In this document: positions 37,319-49,364 of the stretch, one piece after another | Numbering within the stretch: position 1 is the stretch's first letter | Layout: each line of letters begins with the position of its first letter | From: Rhyacophila brunnea | Lineage: Eukaryota > Arthropoda > Insecta > Trichoptera > Rhyacophilidae | NCBI GenBank assembly: GCA_022495005.1 | Contig: JAGYXB010001967.1 | Coordinates: 310,001-374,000 of the forward strand | DNA: 64,000 bases | Reading direction: 5' to 3' | Notes under the pieces: generated by a model | Seen by the model: only the letters and a program-made list of their open reading frames with translations | The model's database searches: none | What the model was told of the DNA's origin: nothing | Position numbers and translations under genes: made by a program

Positions 37319-37799
37319 TACTTAATAGTTATATGGATTATAATAATCCATTTGATAAGTTAAAAATGTACAGAAGCCGTTGCTGATACCGTAAATAAAT
37401 TCGCGCGTCTCAATACAAAATTTCAGGAACATAAAATAACCAGAAAAATGAAACTGTATGATTGCAAAAAAATAATAATGGCGGAATTAAAATGGGATTA
37501 ATGGGATACTATACTGAAAAACAGGTAGGTACGTGGCGGTAAAAGCCGAGGATACGTAAATAGTGACGTAATGGTAGAAAATCAAGTAATAATCGAGTAA
37601 TGGATGGTAGACTGCCGAGGAAAAAGAAGGAAATAAACACATATTAAACTATATTATTACAAAGGTTGGGGTAGGAAGATACGTAGGTAAGTATAAATAC
37701 TCACATATATATTTATGCAGGTTGATTTCAAGGCATAATTGGATAGAAATTGATCCCACCGTTTCTTAGTAAGAACAGAACTTAGTAAGTAATATCTCA

Positions 37800-37945
37800 G
37801 ATGTAGTACCCACTAGAAAAATTCATATTTGAAAAAATACGAAGCTCAACGGGAGTTGAACCCTGTTGGATGATGGTGGATGTTACATTCTCAATAGCTT
37901 GTGAATTATTCGTTGAATATAAGAAATACTTTATTAAAAAAATAT
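37800..37945. repeat. Rearranged SINE family 2 fragments
   Basis: CCACTAGAAAAATTCATATT, then AAAAAATACGAAGCTCAACG and GTTGAACCC follow the plus-strand order of 50380-50440. The next segment (ATGTTACATTCTCAATAGCT, then TGTGAATTATTCGTTGAATA) is the tail in the opposite orientation. It is either two head-to-head fragments or one inverted copy. Confidence 0.55.
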
Positions 37946-38267
37946 AAATTTAAAATTGAAGAATTATTCTGCACACGTTCGTAGCTTTTTCATATTTTAT
38001 CTGGTCGTACTATATGCCAATTTTTCTCTAAGCGATAAGCCATGACTGAATGTTAAAAATATAGTTTTAAAAATAGATTGAAATTGTTTAAGATTTTGGA
38101 ACTTTGATAAAGCGAGTTAATCAAAAAGCTCTCGGCATTGCTCGGCAAGGACTTGTCATGGCGGATTCGGTGTGAAATAGTGAGTTAACTCCGAAAATAC
38201 TTTTCACAATTCTCAGCGTTTAACATTCACATGGCACAGTTACTCATGGTACCAATTGATAAAATAC

Positions 38268-38465
38268 CTAGAGAGGTTGGTCATTAATCGATCGAAGTGG
38301 CGCGGGCCGGTCGGTGCCTAGAGCGTCGCTCGGATCAAAGAGGTTCTTCGACGCGGCCGACCCGAGTGATAGATCACCCGACTTGGTATCGACGCTGCCG
38401 CAGTTGGTATCTACCAGTCCGACTCTGGTCACGTCCCTCAGAAGGATCAGTATTCTAGAAATCAT
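38268..38465 (-). other. GC-rich open frame, possible exon or coding relic
   Basis: A 65-codon minus-strand frame sits in a compact GC-rich island within AT-rich DNA. Its translation contains RVGLVDTNCGSVDTKSGDLS and SLGSAASKNLFDPSDALG, of balanced composition unlike the chance frames around it. On the minus strand TTCTAG precedes and CTCTAG-GTATTT follows, so splice-like AG and GT border about 38273-38456. I recognise no family. It could be a terminal exon, a retrocopy piece or a conserved regulatory block. Confidence 0.3.
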
Positions 38466-38590
38466 ATGACATGCGATGGTATCTAAACGTCACATATTTT
38501 GTTCGTAGACGTGCATGAATACATATACTCTGGGGAAGGATGATAACCCCTAACTTTTTGAAACTTTTACAATTTCTTTAAGCACGAATT

Positions 38591-39147
38591 AAATTGAGGT
38601 GCATGTCGCCTACTGTCACGCTGTCGCGGCGACAAATTTAGTCTGTGGTTTCGTCAGTTTTCAGAATGACACTGATGTAGAGTGCCAAAAATAATGAATA
38701 GTGATTTCAATTATTATTTATTTTATTATTCATGCTAATTTCAATAAATTTTAACAGTTTCTACGTGTGCGTGCGTTAAAATTACTTGCGATATGACATC
38801 CATATATAATATTTTGAACAGAACCCAACCTGCAGACCATAGATAATAGACAACATTCTTATAGAAAATACATAGTGCCAACTGATAAAAAAACGAGATT
38901 TTGACACGACAGTCGAAAAGTGTAAGTGTAGTAGTTCAACGTGAGGTGACCTTATTGTTGTTCTGGTGATTTCGACAGATTTTTCTAACCGACAATGTTC
39001 GTTTAAAGGTTGAAAATGTGCTACGGGATGGGAGCATTAGTCTGATAACATTTTAAACACAAAGAAAAATGACATTATACACTTTTTTCCCCGTAGCGGC
39101 AGCTTACTGTGAGGTCTCATGATAGTAGGCGACATGCACCTCAATTT
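38591..39147 (+). mobile_element. TIR MITE, 557 bp, copy 1
   Basis: The ends are exact inverted repeats: AAATTGAGGTGCATGTCGCC on the left and GGCGACATGCACCTCAATTT on the right. It is matched in opposite orientation by 53246-53769 (shared GTAGCACATTTTGAACC-type and CTGCAGACCATAGATAATAG segments). No coding capacity is seen. The target duplication is ambiguous. Confidence 0.75.
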
Positions 39148-39431
39148 GATTAGAACTTTAGCCGTTGTGGTAGAAAATTATTGTAAGACCAAAATTAATG
39201 AAATACGAAGTGGGAAAGTGGTGACCAAGGCGTGGTTGGGAAGAATTTAGGCGCATCTATTGCACGGATGTGACAGAAGAATAAGAATAAAGTATTAGGC
39301 CAACATATAAAAGGAGGTATGTATTCGATTCGATTTGAAGGCAGCGGGTTAAATGCATTTTTTATTTCGAATGTTTTATATTCAAAATTTCCCTATATTT
39401 CGGTCAGTTTCGTTTACCTCCTTCATATTAA

Positions 39432-39963
39432 TGTGTGCCGAATACAAAGACACTATTGCGTGCAATGTAGGTACCTTTATTGAAACGAAAGAAATACATA
39501 TTTGGCGGTAGATGATATGGAGGAGAGAGAAAATCGTTGTTGCGTGGATGTTTGGAGGATAGCTTATTGATCGATACAAGAATACACTGAATACAATAAT
39601 AAGGATGATAACGTGAGATTATAATTGCTCCTACTGGTGAGATCGATGTGAACAAGAGATTGATCATATTAATGAACTGAGAGACTTGATTCGAGTGGAA
39701 TGATGGTTTACTACGTTGAGCGAAGGACTCGCGACGATAGTAGTGCATCGTGTGACGGACTCGATGAGTTGAGTGAGGATTCATGCATTGTCCTTCTAAT
39801 TTATACAAATGCAGTACATATATTACAAGAGATATTGTCGCACTTAACCGACTCAAAACAGACCCTACTGATCTAGTTATAATTGAGGAAATGATGACGA
39901 ATATTATCGCTTTATTGTTTTGTTTTGACAACAAAACAAACATAATATAATTAGTGCTACTCA
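39432..39963 (-). mobile_element. Possible solo LTR
   Basis: Read on the minus strand the 532 bases start TGAGTAGCACTAATTATATT and end TTCGGCACACA, i.e. TG...CA termini. They contain a TATA-like GTATAAATT in the middle and AATAAA (complement at 39477-39482) close to the 3' end. Flanking ATTAA and TTTAA agree at 4 of 5 positions. A 178-codon minus-strand frame (39428-39964) covers it but looks non-coding. No internal retroviral genes adjoin. The call rests on architecture only. Confidence 0.35.
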
Positions 39964-42900
39964 TTTAAGAGCATACTTCAGTGAAACGGCAAATAATTTT
40001 CAGCTATTGGTGGGACGTAATTTTGCATGCGTTGCCAGTCTGAGAGTGATAGCCGACCTGTGAGCACGTCAATTTGTTTTGTGATGGCGTCTGAGGAATT
40101 AATCCTTAAATCATGTAAAGATGACTAAAAAATGTTACGTATTTACTCGAAAAACAAAACATGCAATGAATATATTATTATTATTACTTAAATAACAATA
40201 AACATAACATTAAATGGACGCATGTTGAATTTTTACGACAAATTATGTTTTGTTCGTCACGCGTCATTTGCACAATCTGCGCGTCGCGTAGTCACGATCG
40301 TTTTAGACTGTACCTCAGCTGAAGTATAGCCTTAATGATGAGTGGTATTATTGCTACATATAGGAGTTGTTCAATCAACATTTAAATATTTTTCGTACTA
40401 TATTATACTGTCTACAACAATTTCCAGGGTTTCTGCAACATCCGGATTTGTAGAATTGATTGAGTGTATTTTAAATTGTGTTAAAATACTTTTATAGACG
40501 CAGGACGTGATAACAGTGTAAATTTTGATACAAATAAAACTGCAATACAAAATGATAAGCAGCTAATTTAAAGATTAACTGTCGTATATTTAGGCTAGAT
40601 AGATTACGTGTGTATAGAGTAGGATATGGTTACACCGCAAATAAACTACCTTTAGGTAGGTACCTACTCCAATTGTGGTTTGACAAATAATAACTAGATG
40701 CCTATATAGGTATAGTAAGAATTATTCCATATTCATCTGACAACAACGCTGATGACAAGAAGCAGTTAAGCGAATTGTATAAACAAGAAGTACGATGTAC
40801 GACTGGACGTGATTTGAATTATGATCGCATCTCAAAAATATGCAAATTTCATCGAATTGATATGTCCTGCGCGCGCGCACACTGAGTTAACAATATCATA
40901 CAGGGCGAATTAAGAAGGATGAACCTGGACATTGGCTTCTCATAAATTCTATAGAACATAGTTAAGCGTTCATAGTTTTTGACATAATGTCGTCACAATG
41001 GTTTAATGAGGCGTAGGTACAACCAATTCGGTTTTATTTCTTGCTATTACTAGCTTCATCCAAGCAAAAAGTGACAGTGGGCATGCAAGATTTTAATGTT
41101 TAACGGCGTCTTCAAAAGCGGCAGAGAAATAAAATCTCATTGTACCCGACACGGTATTCAAAATTAACACTTAGGTACTTATTACAAGTAAATACAAGGT
41201 AAAAAGAACTTTGTATATACAACGTTTTTAAATTTTCTGTTGAATCCTAATATAAACTTGACTTGATTAGCTTACGCGATCAAAAAAATTTGTACTTGAT
41301 AGAAATAATACTGAAATGTCATTTTGACATGTCATATTGATTTCCATAGTAACGCACGTACATATAAATAATTTAGTTGCTAGGACCCCAGACCCCTAGC
41401 AACCAATAACGGTGTCGAAATAACTTTTCATACAAAACAGAATTAACTGAACATGAATTCAATTCTACTTAAACATGGCTAAAAGTAATAAAAAATGCAC
41501 TGGCATCGTGTTCTGATGTATTCTTAAAGTTTCAAATGTCTAGCTAGTCGGGAAGTTAGTTAAAAATCGATTGCAACATTTGTACCGGACAAAGAACCAC
41601 CGGAAAAATAAGAATACGAGCTAAGAAAACGTTGTAATTTTTTTAAAATTAAATTATAGAGATATCATTTCTTAAACTAGGTATGTTCGATGGGCCTTCA
41701 CAGATTGGATGCTGTATTAACATTGATTTTGATTTTTAAAGATAAAGTTCGAATTGAAAGGTACCCTGGCGGTGGGTAAGACGGAAGAGCTTGGCAAAAT
41801 TGTAAAGTTCTTTAACAGAATAGGAGTGAGGACCTGATCGGCGGATCCCCTTCTAGAAAAGAAGAGGCGATATGACAGCGAGTCGCAGTCAAAGCCCCGG
41901 TAAAATCACAAAAAAAGATAAAGTAGTTATGTTAGCGGTCAAAATATTAGGTCCATAGTAGTACATAGTGATTTTGCCAGACATTATAAGCGGTGACGTT
42001 ACCCCGCCCTGCCATCGCGAACGTGTCCATACTATGGAGCTTAACATGTACAACAAATACAACACTCTTGGTGTTTCCTAAGCCTAAATCATTCCTGACC
42101 AAACAAACAATACCGCTCGAGTGCAACCAGACCACGCAGCCAGCATCAACAGCATAAAAGGTCAGTGCCTGGCATTCTAACATAACTCTCCTCCAGTATC
42201 CACATCCACCATGCCATCAAAATCAATTACCAGTCCACTATACAAAGCGTAACCATAATTTTTTTTTTCATTAACAAAATTCGAATACTGTCATAGTAAT
42301 CATAAACTTTACTAGGTAAATAACTGCATAGTTACGAAACTATAGCCGTATTGCTCAGTCTATATGGATTGTATTATTTATAATATAGATTCTACATAAT
42401 AACACATCGTCATATCTTCGCATTCTCCTGCGCTCCTTGCACAAAATTAATTCAAAATTCAATGCGCTGTCCGCTCCTCGCGAGCGGTACTGAGAAAAAC
42501 AGCGGCGATTCAAAACGAAAGACTTGCGTCAGAATATGTGTTCGGGGGTGTGATAACGAATCGCAGATGTTCACAGTTAGAGGGCCGCGAACGCTTAATG
42601 GTCCATGTCTGCGCATAAGATTATTATAATCGTCATACTAAAAAAATATAACACATACTTTTAATTGGAACTGGCATCAGATTACTTTGTTTCAATGGCA
42701 ACGAAGCAAAAACTACTAAGAATAGATATATATATATATATATTACACAATAATTGGTCAAAAGCGCTGTCAAAAAAATCTATGTTTTTGTAGATATTTT
42801 ATGTCGATGATATTAAAAATGGAATTAAGTCATTGAATTTTTCAATTCCGAATATAAAGTTTTCACGATAATAAAATAAGGTTATCATGTTATCAAACTA

Positions 42901-43155
42901 GAAATCATATATTATCATATATTTCATACAAATAGGAATTTGTATGAAATTAAGATTATGAAACATATAAGTAATCATGATAATTAAAATGGAGATATTT
43001 CAATTTACACAGATTTCTTATTTTATGAAAATAGCATTGAATAAGTACATGAGGGAAATTCTATTAAGTATAAATTTGTTATAAGAAAATTTGATTGCTT
43101 AATAAACCTTCATTATATAATATAGATGTGCTCATGAAGAATACGTGTTTAATTA
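39964..43155. other. Unassigned DNA
   Basis: Only the LINE tail at 41749-41913 is recognised. A 78-codon minus-strand frame at 41947-42183 lies in a somewhat GC-richer stretch but resembles no protein I know. Confidence 0.45.
41749..41913 (+). mobile_element. Non-LTR retrotransposon 3' end, 165 bp, with target duplication
   Basis: It contains only the last codons (LAVGKTEELGKIVKFFNRIG and RT-stop) plus the same 3' UTR and A-run as 35625-35953. It is flanked by 11-bp direct repeats AAAGATAAAGT at 41738-41748 and 41914-41924, the signature of target-primed insertion of a severely 5'-truncated copy. Confidence 0.8.
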
Positions 43156-43370
43156 CAGCGCTGGAAATGGAAAAGATTACGAACCGGAGCGCCCGACAGT
43201 TTTAAGAAGATATTTGCATAGTTATCAATTTTTATGTGTATTTCATAAAAATAAGTGTTAGATTTTGTATTATATGGCCTATCTAGCTATCCACGAGACG
43301 GAGCGACAATTTTTCCAACTTCACGAACAGGAACGGCGTTCCGGTGCGCTCCGGTCCATTTCGAGCGCTG
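43156..43370. mobile_element. Short relative of the nested 5956-7996 hAT-type element
   Basis: It begins CAGCGCTGGAAATGGAAAAG and ends GGTCCATTTCGAGCGCTG. It contains ACGAACCGGAGCG near the left end and CACGAACAGGAACGGCG near the right end, the same subterminal repeats as the 2041-bp element. Flanks TTTAATTA and GTTTAATA are near-identical with a one-base shift. It is about 215 bp with no coding capacity, so it is a MITE of that family. Confidence 0.65.
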
Positions 43371-43417
43371 GTTTAATATAACATAATGAAGTAATAAACA
43401 CGTACTTAACTACCCAC

Positions 43418-43759
43418 CAGTGGCGTGCGGTCAATATATACTGTAGATAAGGAGCATCTCCAGAGACAATCAATGAAGTGCTATATGTACGTACAAATAT
43501 TATGTAAGGAGTGTTTGATCAAATGAAATGAACTGATTGGCTGATAACCATTGCGAAAGATTGAGTACGGCCATTTGCTTTGTACTCGAATAGTTAAAAA
43601 TATATATTAGAGCTGTAGACACTACTATAATACCACACATCATATTAATTTATCGGCCACTCGCCGCTAATTACAAACTTGTAAATACGTAATACGTAGA
43701 AATTAGTAGAAATATTTTTTTTAACAGAATCCCTATTAAGTAAAAGTCACCGCACGCTT
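43418..43759. mobile_element. MITE of the CAGTGGCGTG family, right end eroded
   Basis: It begins CAGTGGCGTGCGGTCA; the right side ends AAAAGTCACCGCACGC. Internal AAGGAGCATCTCC and TTTAACAGAATCCCTA blocks match the copy at 20823-21241. No target duplication is visible. Confidence 0.55.
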
Positions 43760-43984
43760 TGTTAAGACTGGTTTAAATAATGCTAGTATTTTAGTCGAGT
43801 GCCGAGTAATTTAGTAACTAAATGTGTGTGAACAGACAATTTTATTCGAGTAATTTAGTAAAATCGATAAGTCGAGTCAATCTATTATGTCTTATTTTTC
43901 GGACACCCGATACTCATTAAATATCTAATAAGTAAGTTCAACTAAGATTCATAGTAGGTAAGTTTTTTAATATTACTTATGCGA

Positions 43985-44345
43985 CAATTACATTGAGCTA
44001 CTTTACGAGCTGTTTGTTGGCGAAATTACAATCTGCCTGTAAAGTCGCCTAGTGTCATCAGTGAACAAACTAATAAGCAGATTGTAAACAATCTACCGAG
44101 AAAAGTTGAAAGCCGGTCAACTTTACACGCTACACGCCGGCGTGTGGGCCTACTGCGTCTGCGCAGTAGAGCATAGTAGCAACTTCCCGGTAAAAAAAAC
44201 GAAATACGTTCTGTCAAAATAGTCGATGGCTTGTGGATTCTCAGCGAATGGAAAGTTTTGTGTGCCATCATCACAATCGCAGTAGCTGAATCGGCCGCTA
44301 TTAAATTCGCGAACAAAAAACTCGTAAAGTAGCTCAATGTAATTG
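43985..44345. mobile_element. TIR MITE, 361 bp
   Basis: The terminal inverted repeats are about 40 bases: CAATTACATTGAGCTACTTT then ACGAG on the left, and CTCGTAAAGTAGCTCAATGT then AATTG on the right. The interior is relatively GC-rich and includes a small hairpin (CTACTGCG / TGCGCAGTAG). A 103-codon minus-strand frame (44026-44337) fills it but resembles nothing I know and is probably chance. No second copy was found and no clear target duplication is visible. Confidence 0.65.
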
Positions 44346-46025
44346 ACGCTTTACACTCCGTGGACGCCCATATAACGCAAATATAGCTTACCTACCCGTT
44401 AACAAAAAGAAAATATTATTTTAAATGTGTCGTAGGAAATAATAGTTTTACAGCATATGGAAAATAAAATGGATCAACAACGGTTCCCGATTCTACACTT
44501 GAAATCCCCTGTAAAGCAAATAAAGTAAAATTATCATGTTCGGAGTGCGCCAAAAGGTGCGTGCGATGTTTGAACAAATAGAAAAGATGAATTCAAGAGA
44601 GCAAGATGAATTTGATTGACCGCCAGGGAATTTTTTGTTCATTCTCATCGTGCATTCGAAGCCTTAAATTGTTTATTGAATTTATCGCCTCATTGTGTTG
44701 CGACCAAATATTCGAAACGTCTGTCTGATTGACTGAATGGTGAATAGAAAACGAGAATTGCAGTAAAAATATAAAGAGGTAACTGTTGTTTTGTGGAACT
44801 TCTGAAAAATGTAGAGAATACAAAGTGTTTCAAATGATAATCAATTTGGTATTATTTGGTAGGTATACTTACATATTAGTCAGATTAGGTAATTTAAATT
44901 GTTCAAATACGTTCTTTAGCCAAAAGATGGAGCCTAATTAATATTAACTATAAAATAAATGTTTACTACCAATATATTTGATTTACAGATATATTTGTAA
45001 AAATCTACACAATAGTATCGCCCGCATCTGTCGAAAAATCCGTAAAAAACTATTTCAACATAATTTTTGCAAAAAGTTAGTAAGTCGATAATTTAGGAAC
45101 CTATTTAGAGTTACCGACGTATAATATTTATATATACATACATATAAATATGTATACTAGAAAAAAAATCAAGGTACGCCGACATGCACATAATGCACAA
45201 AGAAATTAGTATTATCAAAGGGTTTCTTCCGATTTTATCTATAGGTAGATATATCTAGTATGACATGTAATGTATCTGATCTATTTAAATGAACTTTAAA
45301 AAACCTAGTTAATAGGGAACACATGTTCTGTGCTACTAAAGATTAAACATAACACTTATAGGAATATAGGTAAGTACTTATATTTTTATTGTGGAAATGA
45401 AAGTTTGAATTTTAAAATATAAGATAGATTTTTCCTGTCGAAGATTTCCAGTTGCCTATTAATCCGAAATAAAGAAAAACTGTCGAACAAAAAAACATAT
45501 CGATTCACTATTTCACACGTCGATAAAATACACTATACGCCATACGGTCGTATGCAAATAAATGATCAGTCGATTTCTCGGCTGTCAAATTTGTCCAAGT
45601 CAATATCGCATGCTATTTTATTCATTACCTTCGGTCGGGCGGAAAAAAACGAAACAAAGCCGACCGCGAATACAGGCGTAATAGAATATAAAAAACTTGA
45701 TAATGTTTGATTAATGAATGTAGTATTTTATAACAACTTCCCACGCGCTTACAAGAAATTCAATATCATTTTAGACACAACCTAATAAGAGTACCCATAA
45801 ATGATCACTATCTAAGTTAGCATTGTGATGTAACCAACTTATTCTGGAGAGCGTACCTAATCTAGGCACCTAAAGTAATCTTAAACGAAGTATAAAATCT
45901 CTAACTAGACTTTTCTCTGATCGTATGTCTTCTAGCAAATCAAATTAGCAAAGTAAGAGCTTTTTCGTTCCTCGGGTCCGGATCACTCACACTAACGAAA
46001 AAAATTCAAGTGATGTTGGTGAATG
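44346..46025. other. Unassigned AT-rich DNA
   Basis: Short chance frames only; no repeat boundaries seen. Confidence 0.5.
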
Positions 46026-46393
46026 CAGATGCGAAGGTTGCGGGTAGGCTGTGGAGATCCAACATAAATATTGTGCAGTTCTTCAGTCATACTTATTCGT
46101 TTTCATTGAATTAAGAGTACAAATTGCAAATAGTGATGGTTAGTTTTTTAAAATCCATAGTATCCCTGCCTAACCAAAGTATAATAGATAAAAAATATTG
46201 TTCTATCTGTAAAAAATGTTTGTTTAATATATATTATGGCTTGGCGTAGGGTTTAATTGAATTTTAAAAACTAACCAACACCATCTGTAATTTGTATTCT
46301 TAGTTAAATGAAATCAAATTCATATGACTGACAAAGTTTCGTGTGCACTATTTATGTCGGATCTCAACAGCCTACCTCCACCCTTCGCCACTG
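46026..46393. mobile_element. hAT-type MITE, 368 bp, near-palindromic
   Basis: The right end reads CCACCCTTCGCCACTG and the left end CAGATGCGAAGGTTG. The two arms are largely inverted copies: GTAGGCTGTGGAGATCC on the left answers GGATCTCAACAGCCTAC on the right. Flanking octamers GGTGAATG (46018-46025) and GATGAATG (46394-46401) agree at 7 of 8 positions, consistent with a hAT target duplication. There is no coding capacity. Confidence 0.7.
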
Positions 46394-46638
46394 GATGAAT
46401 GTAATATTAACAGCGGTAAGAAAAAAATGTATTTAAAACTGCCATACGGAATATCGTATGGACAGATACCTAACACCTGCGATCCTGAAAATTAGATCCG
46501 TTATGCCACGTGCATACAGAAGATACTTGTGAGTGCGACAGGTCGCAGGAATTTATAGGTAAGAGTCCCACAAATGGTGATAACAGCAGGTTCAAAGTAG
46601 AAGCAAAACGTAGATAGCCATGGAAAATTTACTTGATA

Positions 46639-47055
46639 ATTCTAATGGATTTAAGTATTCTACTATTCTATTTGAGTATTTTTTTTTGCGACCTTGGTTT
46701 CGCCTTTCGGCATCTTCAGGCAGTGTGTACACTCACCAAAAGGCAAATAAACATTGGCACCGAATACTATTAACCCTAACTTATATAACAAATCAATACA
46801 ATAAAGTAGGTAAAAACTTATCACATACCGATTCAAGGGTCACCATAAAAAATATAACAAACAAATTATGAATAATTGAAGTGTTTGTAAAAAACCACTT
46901 ACCTTAACGATAATAATACACTCAATAAGCGTATAAAAACTCGTCAAAACCTAATAATATAATAGATCATTGGTAAAAATACTACACTCAAGAGGTGTAA
47001 AATCGTTCATTCTCCGACTCAAATGGAATAGTACAAAACTTAAATCCATTAGAAT
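46639..47055. mobile_element. Inverted-repeat element, about 417 bp
   Basis: Left AATTCTAATGGATTTAAGTA, then TTCTACTATTCTATTTGAGT, is inverted on the right as GACTCAAATGGAATAGTACA, then AAACTTAAATCCATTAGAATT. Near the left arm, TTTGCGACCTTGGTTTCGC recurs on the opposite strand at 54640-54700. No coding capacity is seen. Confidence 0.55.
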
Positions 47056-47979
47056 TTAAATTCAAATTCCATCAAGTACCTTCGGTCGATGGTATTAATA
47101 GTACTTGATAATGTTGAAGAATCCGCGGTGAAAGCTACGAGGCTAGGTAGGCGTGGAAGTCGGATTATAATCGAAATTAAATTAATATACCTATACCTAA
47201 TCCTAGTGACCTAATACCATAGCTATGTAAAAAAGGCGCTCAACGATTTTTTACGTATATATTTAATAATTAGTATCTCAATTATAGTGCACCTAAGGAA
47301 AGATATGTCAGAGAAAAGTTCTCATACCAATGTAACCAATCAAAACCTAACTAGGACGTTGTAAAATATATCTTTTTGACAGTTTCCGACATTTTTTGAT
47401 GGATAAATAGCAGAAAAGGAAAATAAACTACTGCCATTTAATTGCAGAAAGTCCCTTTATTACGAGTGCAACAGCAGCTGTCTTCAATACTTTTCAAAGT
47501 ATTATTATTTATTACCTATTTGGATTGTAAACGGGTACATTATCAACTGGTTTGAAAAGCAGTCCTGTTTAGATATTCTATTAAGGCAGTTATCAGAAAA
47601 TTACACAGTATTTGCTGTCATATTATTTTTGTCGCTGTATGTTGTACTTTTTTAATAATTAGACTACAACAACACAACTAGACTATACTTAACAATATCT
47701 ACAACGCTTTCATATAACAACAAAAAATGTATTTTTTTTTAAACTTATATTATAACTCAGTTGCAAAACGTGTTTCAAATTAACAAGACAAACATTTTCC
47801 CTTTTATTAGATACATAAAAAAAATAATTTCTAATTTAAGAAATCTGTATTGTACCACAATACATTATCATTTTATACACGTTGAGCATGTCACATAGAT
47901 AAAGACTACGCCACTATCGTGAACGAGAAGTGAAGCAGATATTAACATAATATTATACACCCTTTCACTGTATCATGAC

Positions 47980-48365
47980 CATGGCCCCCACAAGGAGCTC
48001 TAGTCTGGGGGCCCGGACTCAGGAGGGGCCCGGCGATGCCAGTCGACCAGATAAGTGAGATAAACACACAACACAAAATTTATTTAATAGTAAAAAAGTC
48101 ACATGCGGCGCTATTTTCCTTCAATAATATTATAACTTAAAATTATATGGTTGTATGATAATTTTTTAAATTCTGTATAGACACTCGACAACTCCTTAAT
48201 TCACATGGATGTATTAAAATATACATCAAAAAACATTAATTTTACCACGTACACCATTTGGAAAACACTACTGTAGAGCATCACACTGCCTTTATCCAAG
48301 AGATAGGTAAGGGGGCCCGCCAAAGATCCTAGCATCGGGGCCCGGTTCAGGATGTGGGGGTCATG
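47980..48365 (-). mobile_element. MITE with CATGG ends, 386 bp
   Basis: It starts CATGGCCCCCACAAGG and ends GATGTGGGGGTCATG. Flanking octamers ATCATGAC (47972-47979) and ATCGTGAC (48366-48373) differ at one base. In reverse orientation it aligns along its length with 54715-55120 (shared landmarks GGGCCCGG, GTCGACCAGATA, GCATCACACTGCCTTT). The GC-rich ends contrast with an AT-rich middle. The superfamily is uncertain: 8-bp duplications fit hAT or P. Confidence 0.75.
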
Positions 48366-48859
48366 ATCGTGACTATCTGAGGATGAACACATACATGTTG
48401 TCTAAATCTTTATTCTTAATAATATCTTAATGAATTAGCTACCGTAAACCTTTCCGAGGATGGGTTTACACGCCAAAATAGCTGTCAATATAATATATCG
48501 TAGAATTAACACGGAGCATTATTAAATTTACCACAAAAACCTGTCGACACAAAAAATACCCGCATCTAGACAATTTGCTGCGTGGACAAAACTATATATT
48601 CGGATTTGTGTGTCAACTTTATAATTTAAGATATTCTGAGTTTACGGCCAATTAAATCACTTTTTTTATGATTCCTCGTATCCAATACAAAATAATGCAG
48701 CAACCATAAAGTAAACAAAAATAAATAGTTCATAAAAAAGGACTCTCGGAATTAAAATACATTACTTACATATATTCATTAAACAAAATTCTGGAAATAA
48801 TGTTCGAGAGTAATATAAAGTGAATGTACATTATCAATCAGATATAAGTATGTATCTAC

Positions 48860-49132
48860 CAGTGACGTGCGATGACATTTGCTTGTCGGGATGCTGTTAC
48901 TATTTGTTACATATTATCAATTTCGTATTTCGTAATAAATTGAATTTAGGCGGACGGCCGATGATGTAGTATGGACCGTGTAATTTTATTGCAGAGTGGT
49001 AGTTCAACAAATATTTTTGTAAGTACTATTAATATAGTATACAACATTTAAAATGAGTTAAATTAAGCACACACTCTCGAACATTTCTGGTAATGCTTTG
49101 CATCCACAGCATCTATGGACCGCACGCCAATG
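48860..49132. mobile_element. MITE of the CAGTGGCGTG family
   Basis: It begins CAGTGACGTGCGATGAC and ends GACCGCACGCCAATG, matching the ends of 57125-57424. An intact 8-bp duplication is not evident, so the boundary may be eroded. Confidence 0.6.
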
Positions 49133-49364
49133 CTTAGAATCTACATTTATATTTTATAATTGATCCATGACAGTGTAACAGATATTCCAGCCAACAAATA
49201 TGTTGATTAAATTGGTAAAAAGGGTAACCGGACAAAACAGAACATGACAAAAAAGAACAGTGACAAAAAAGAACAGCCAGGGAAAAATGAAACATTAATT
49301 TTTGTGGAACCCATTTAGGTAAGGTTAGGTTAGGCTAGGTTAAGTCATTATTTCGTTGTACATT

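Noticed and set aside
39428..39964. 178-codon minus-strand open frame as a gene
   Set aside because: Composition is non-protein-like, no motif is recognised, and it coincides with a TG...CA unit with LTR-like signals.
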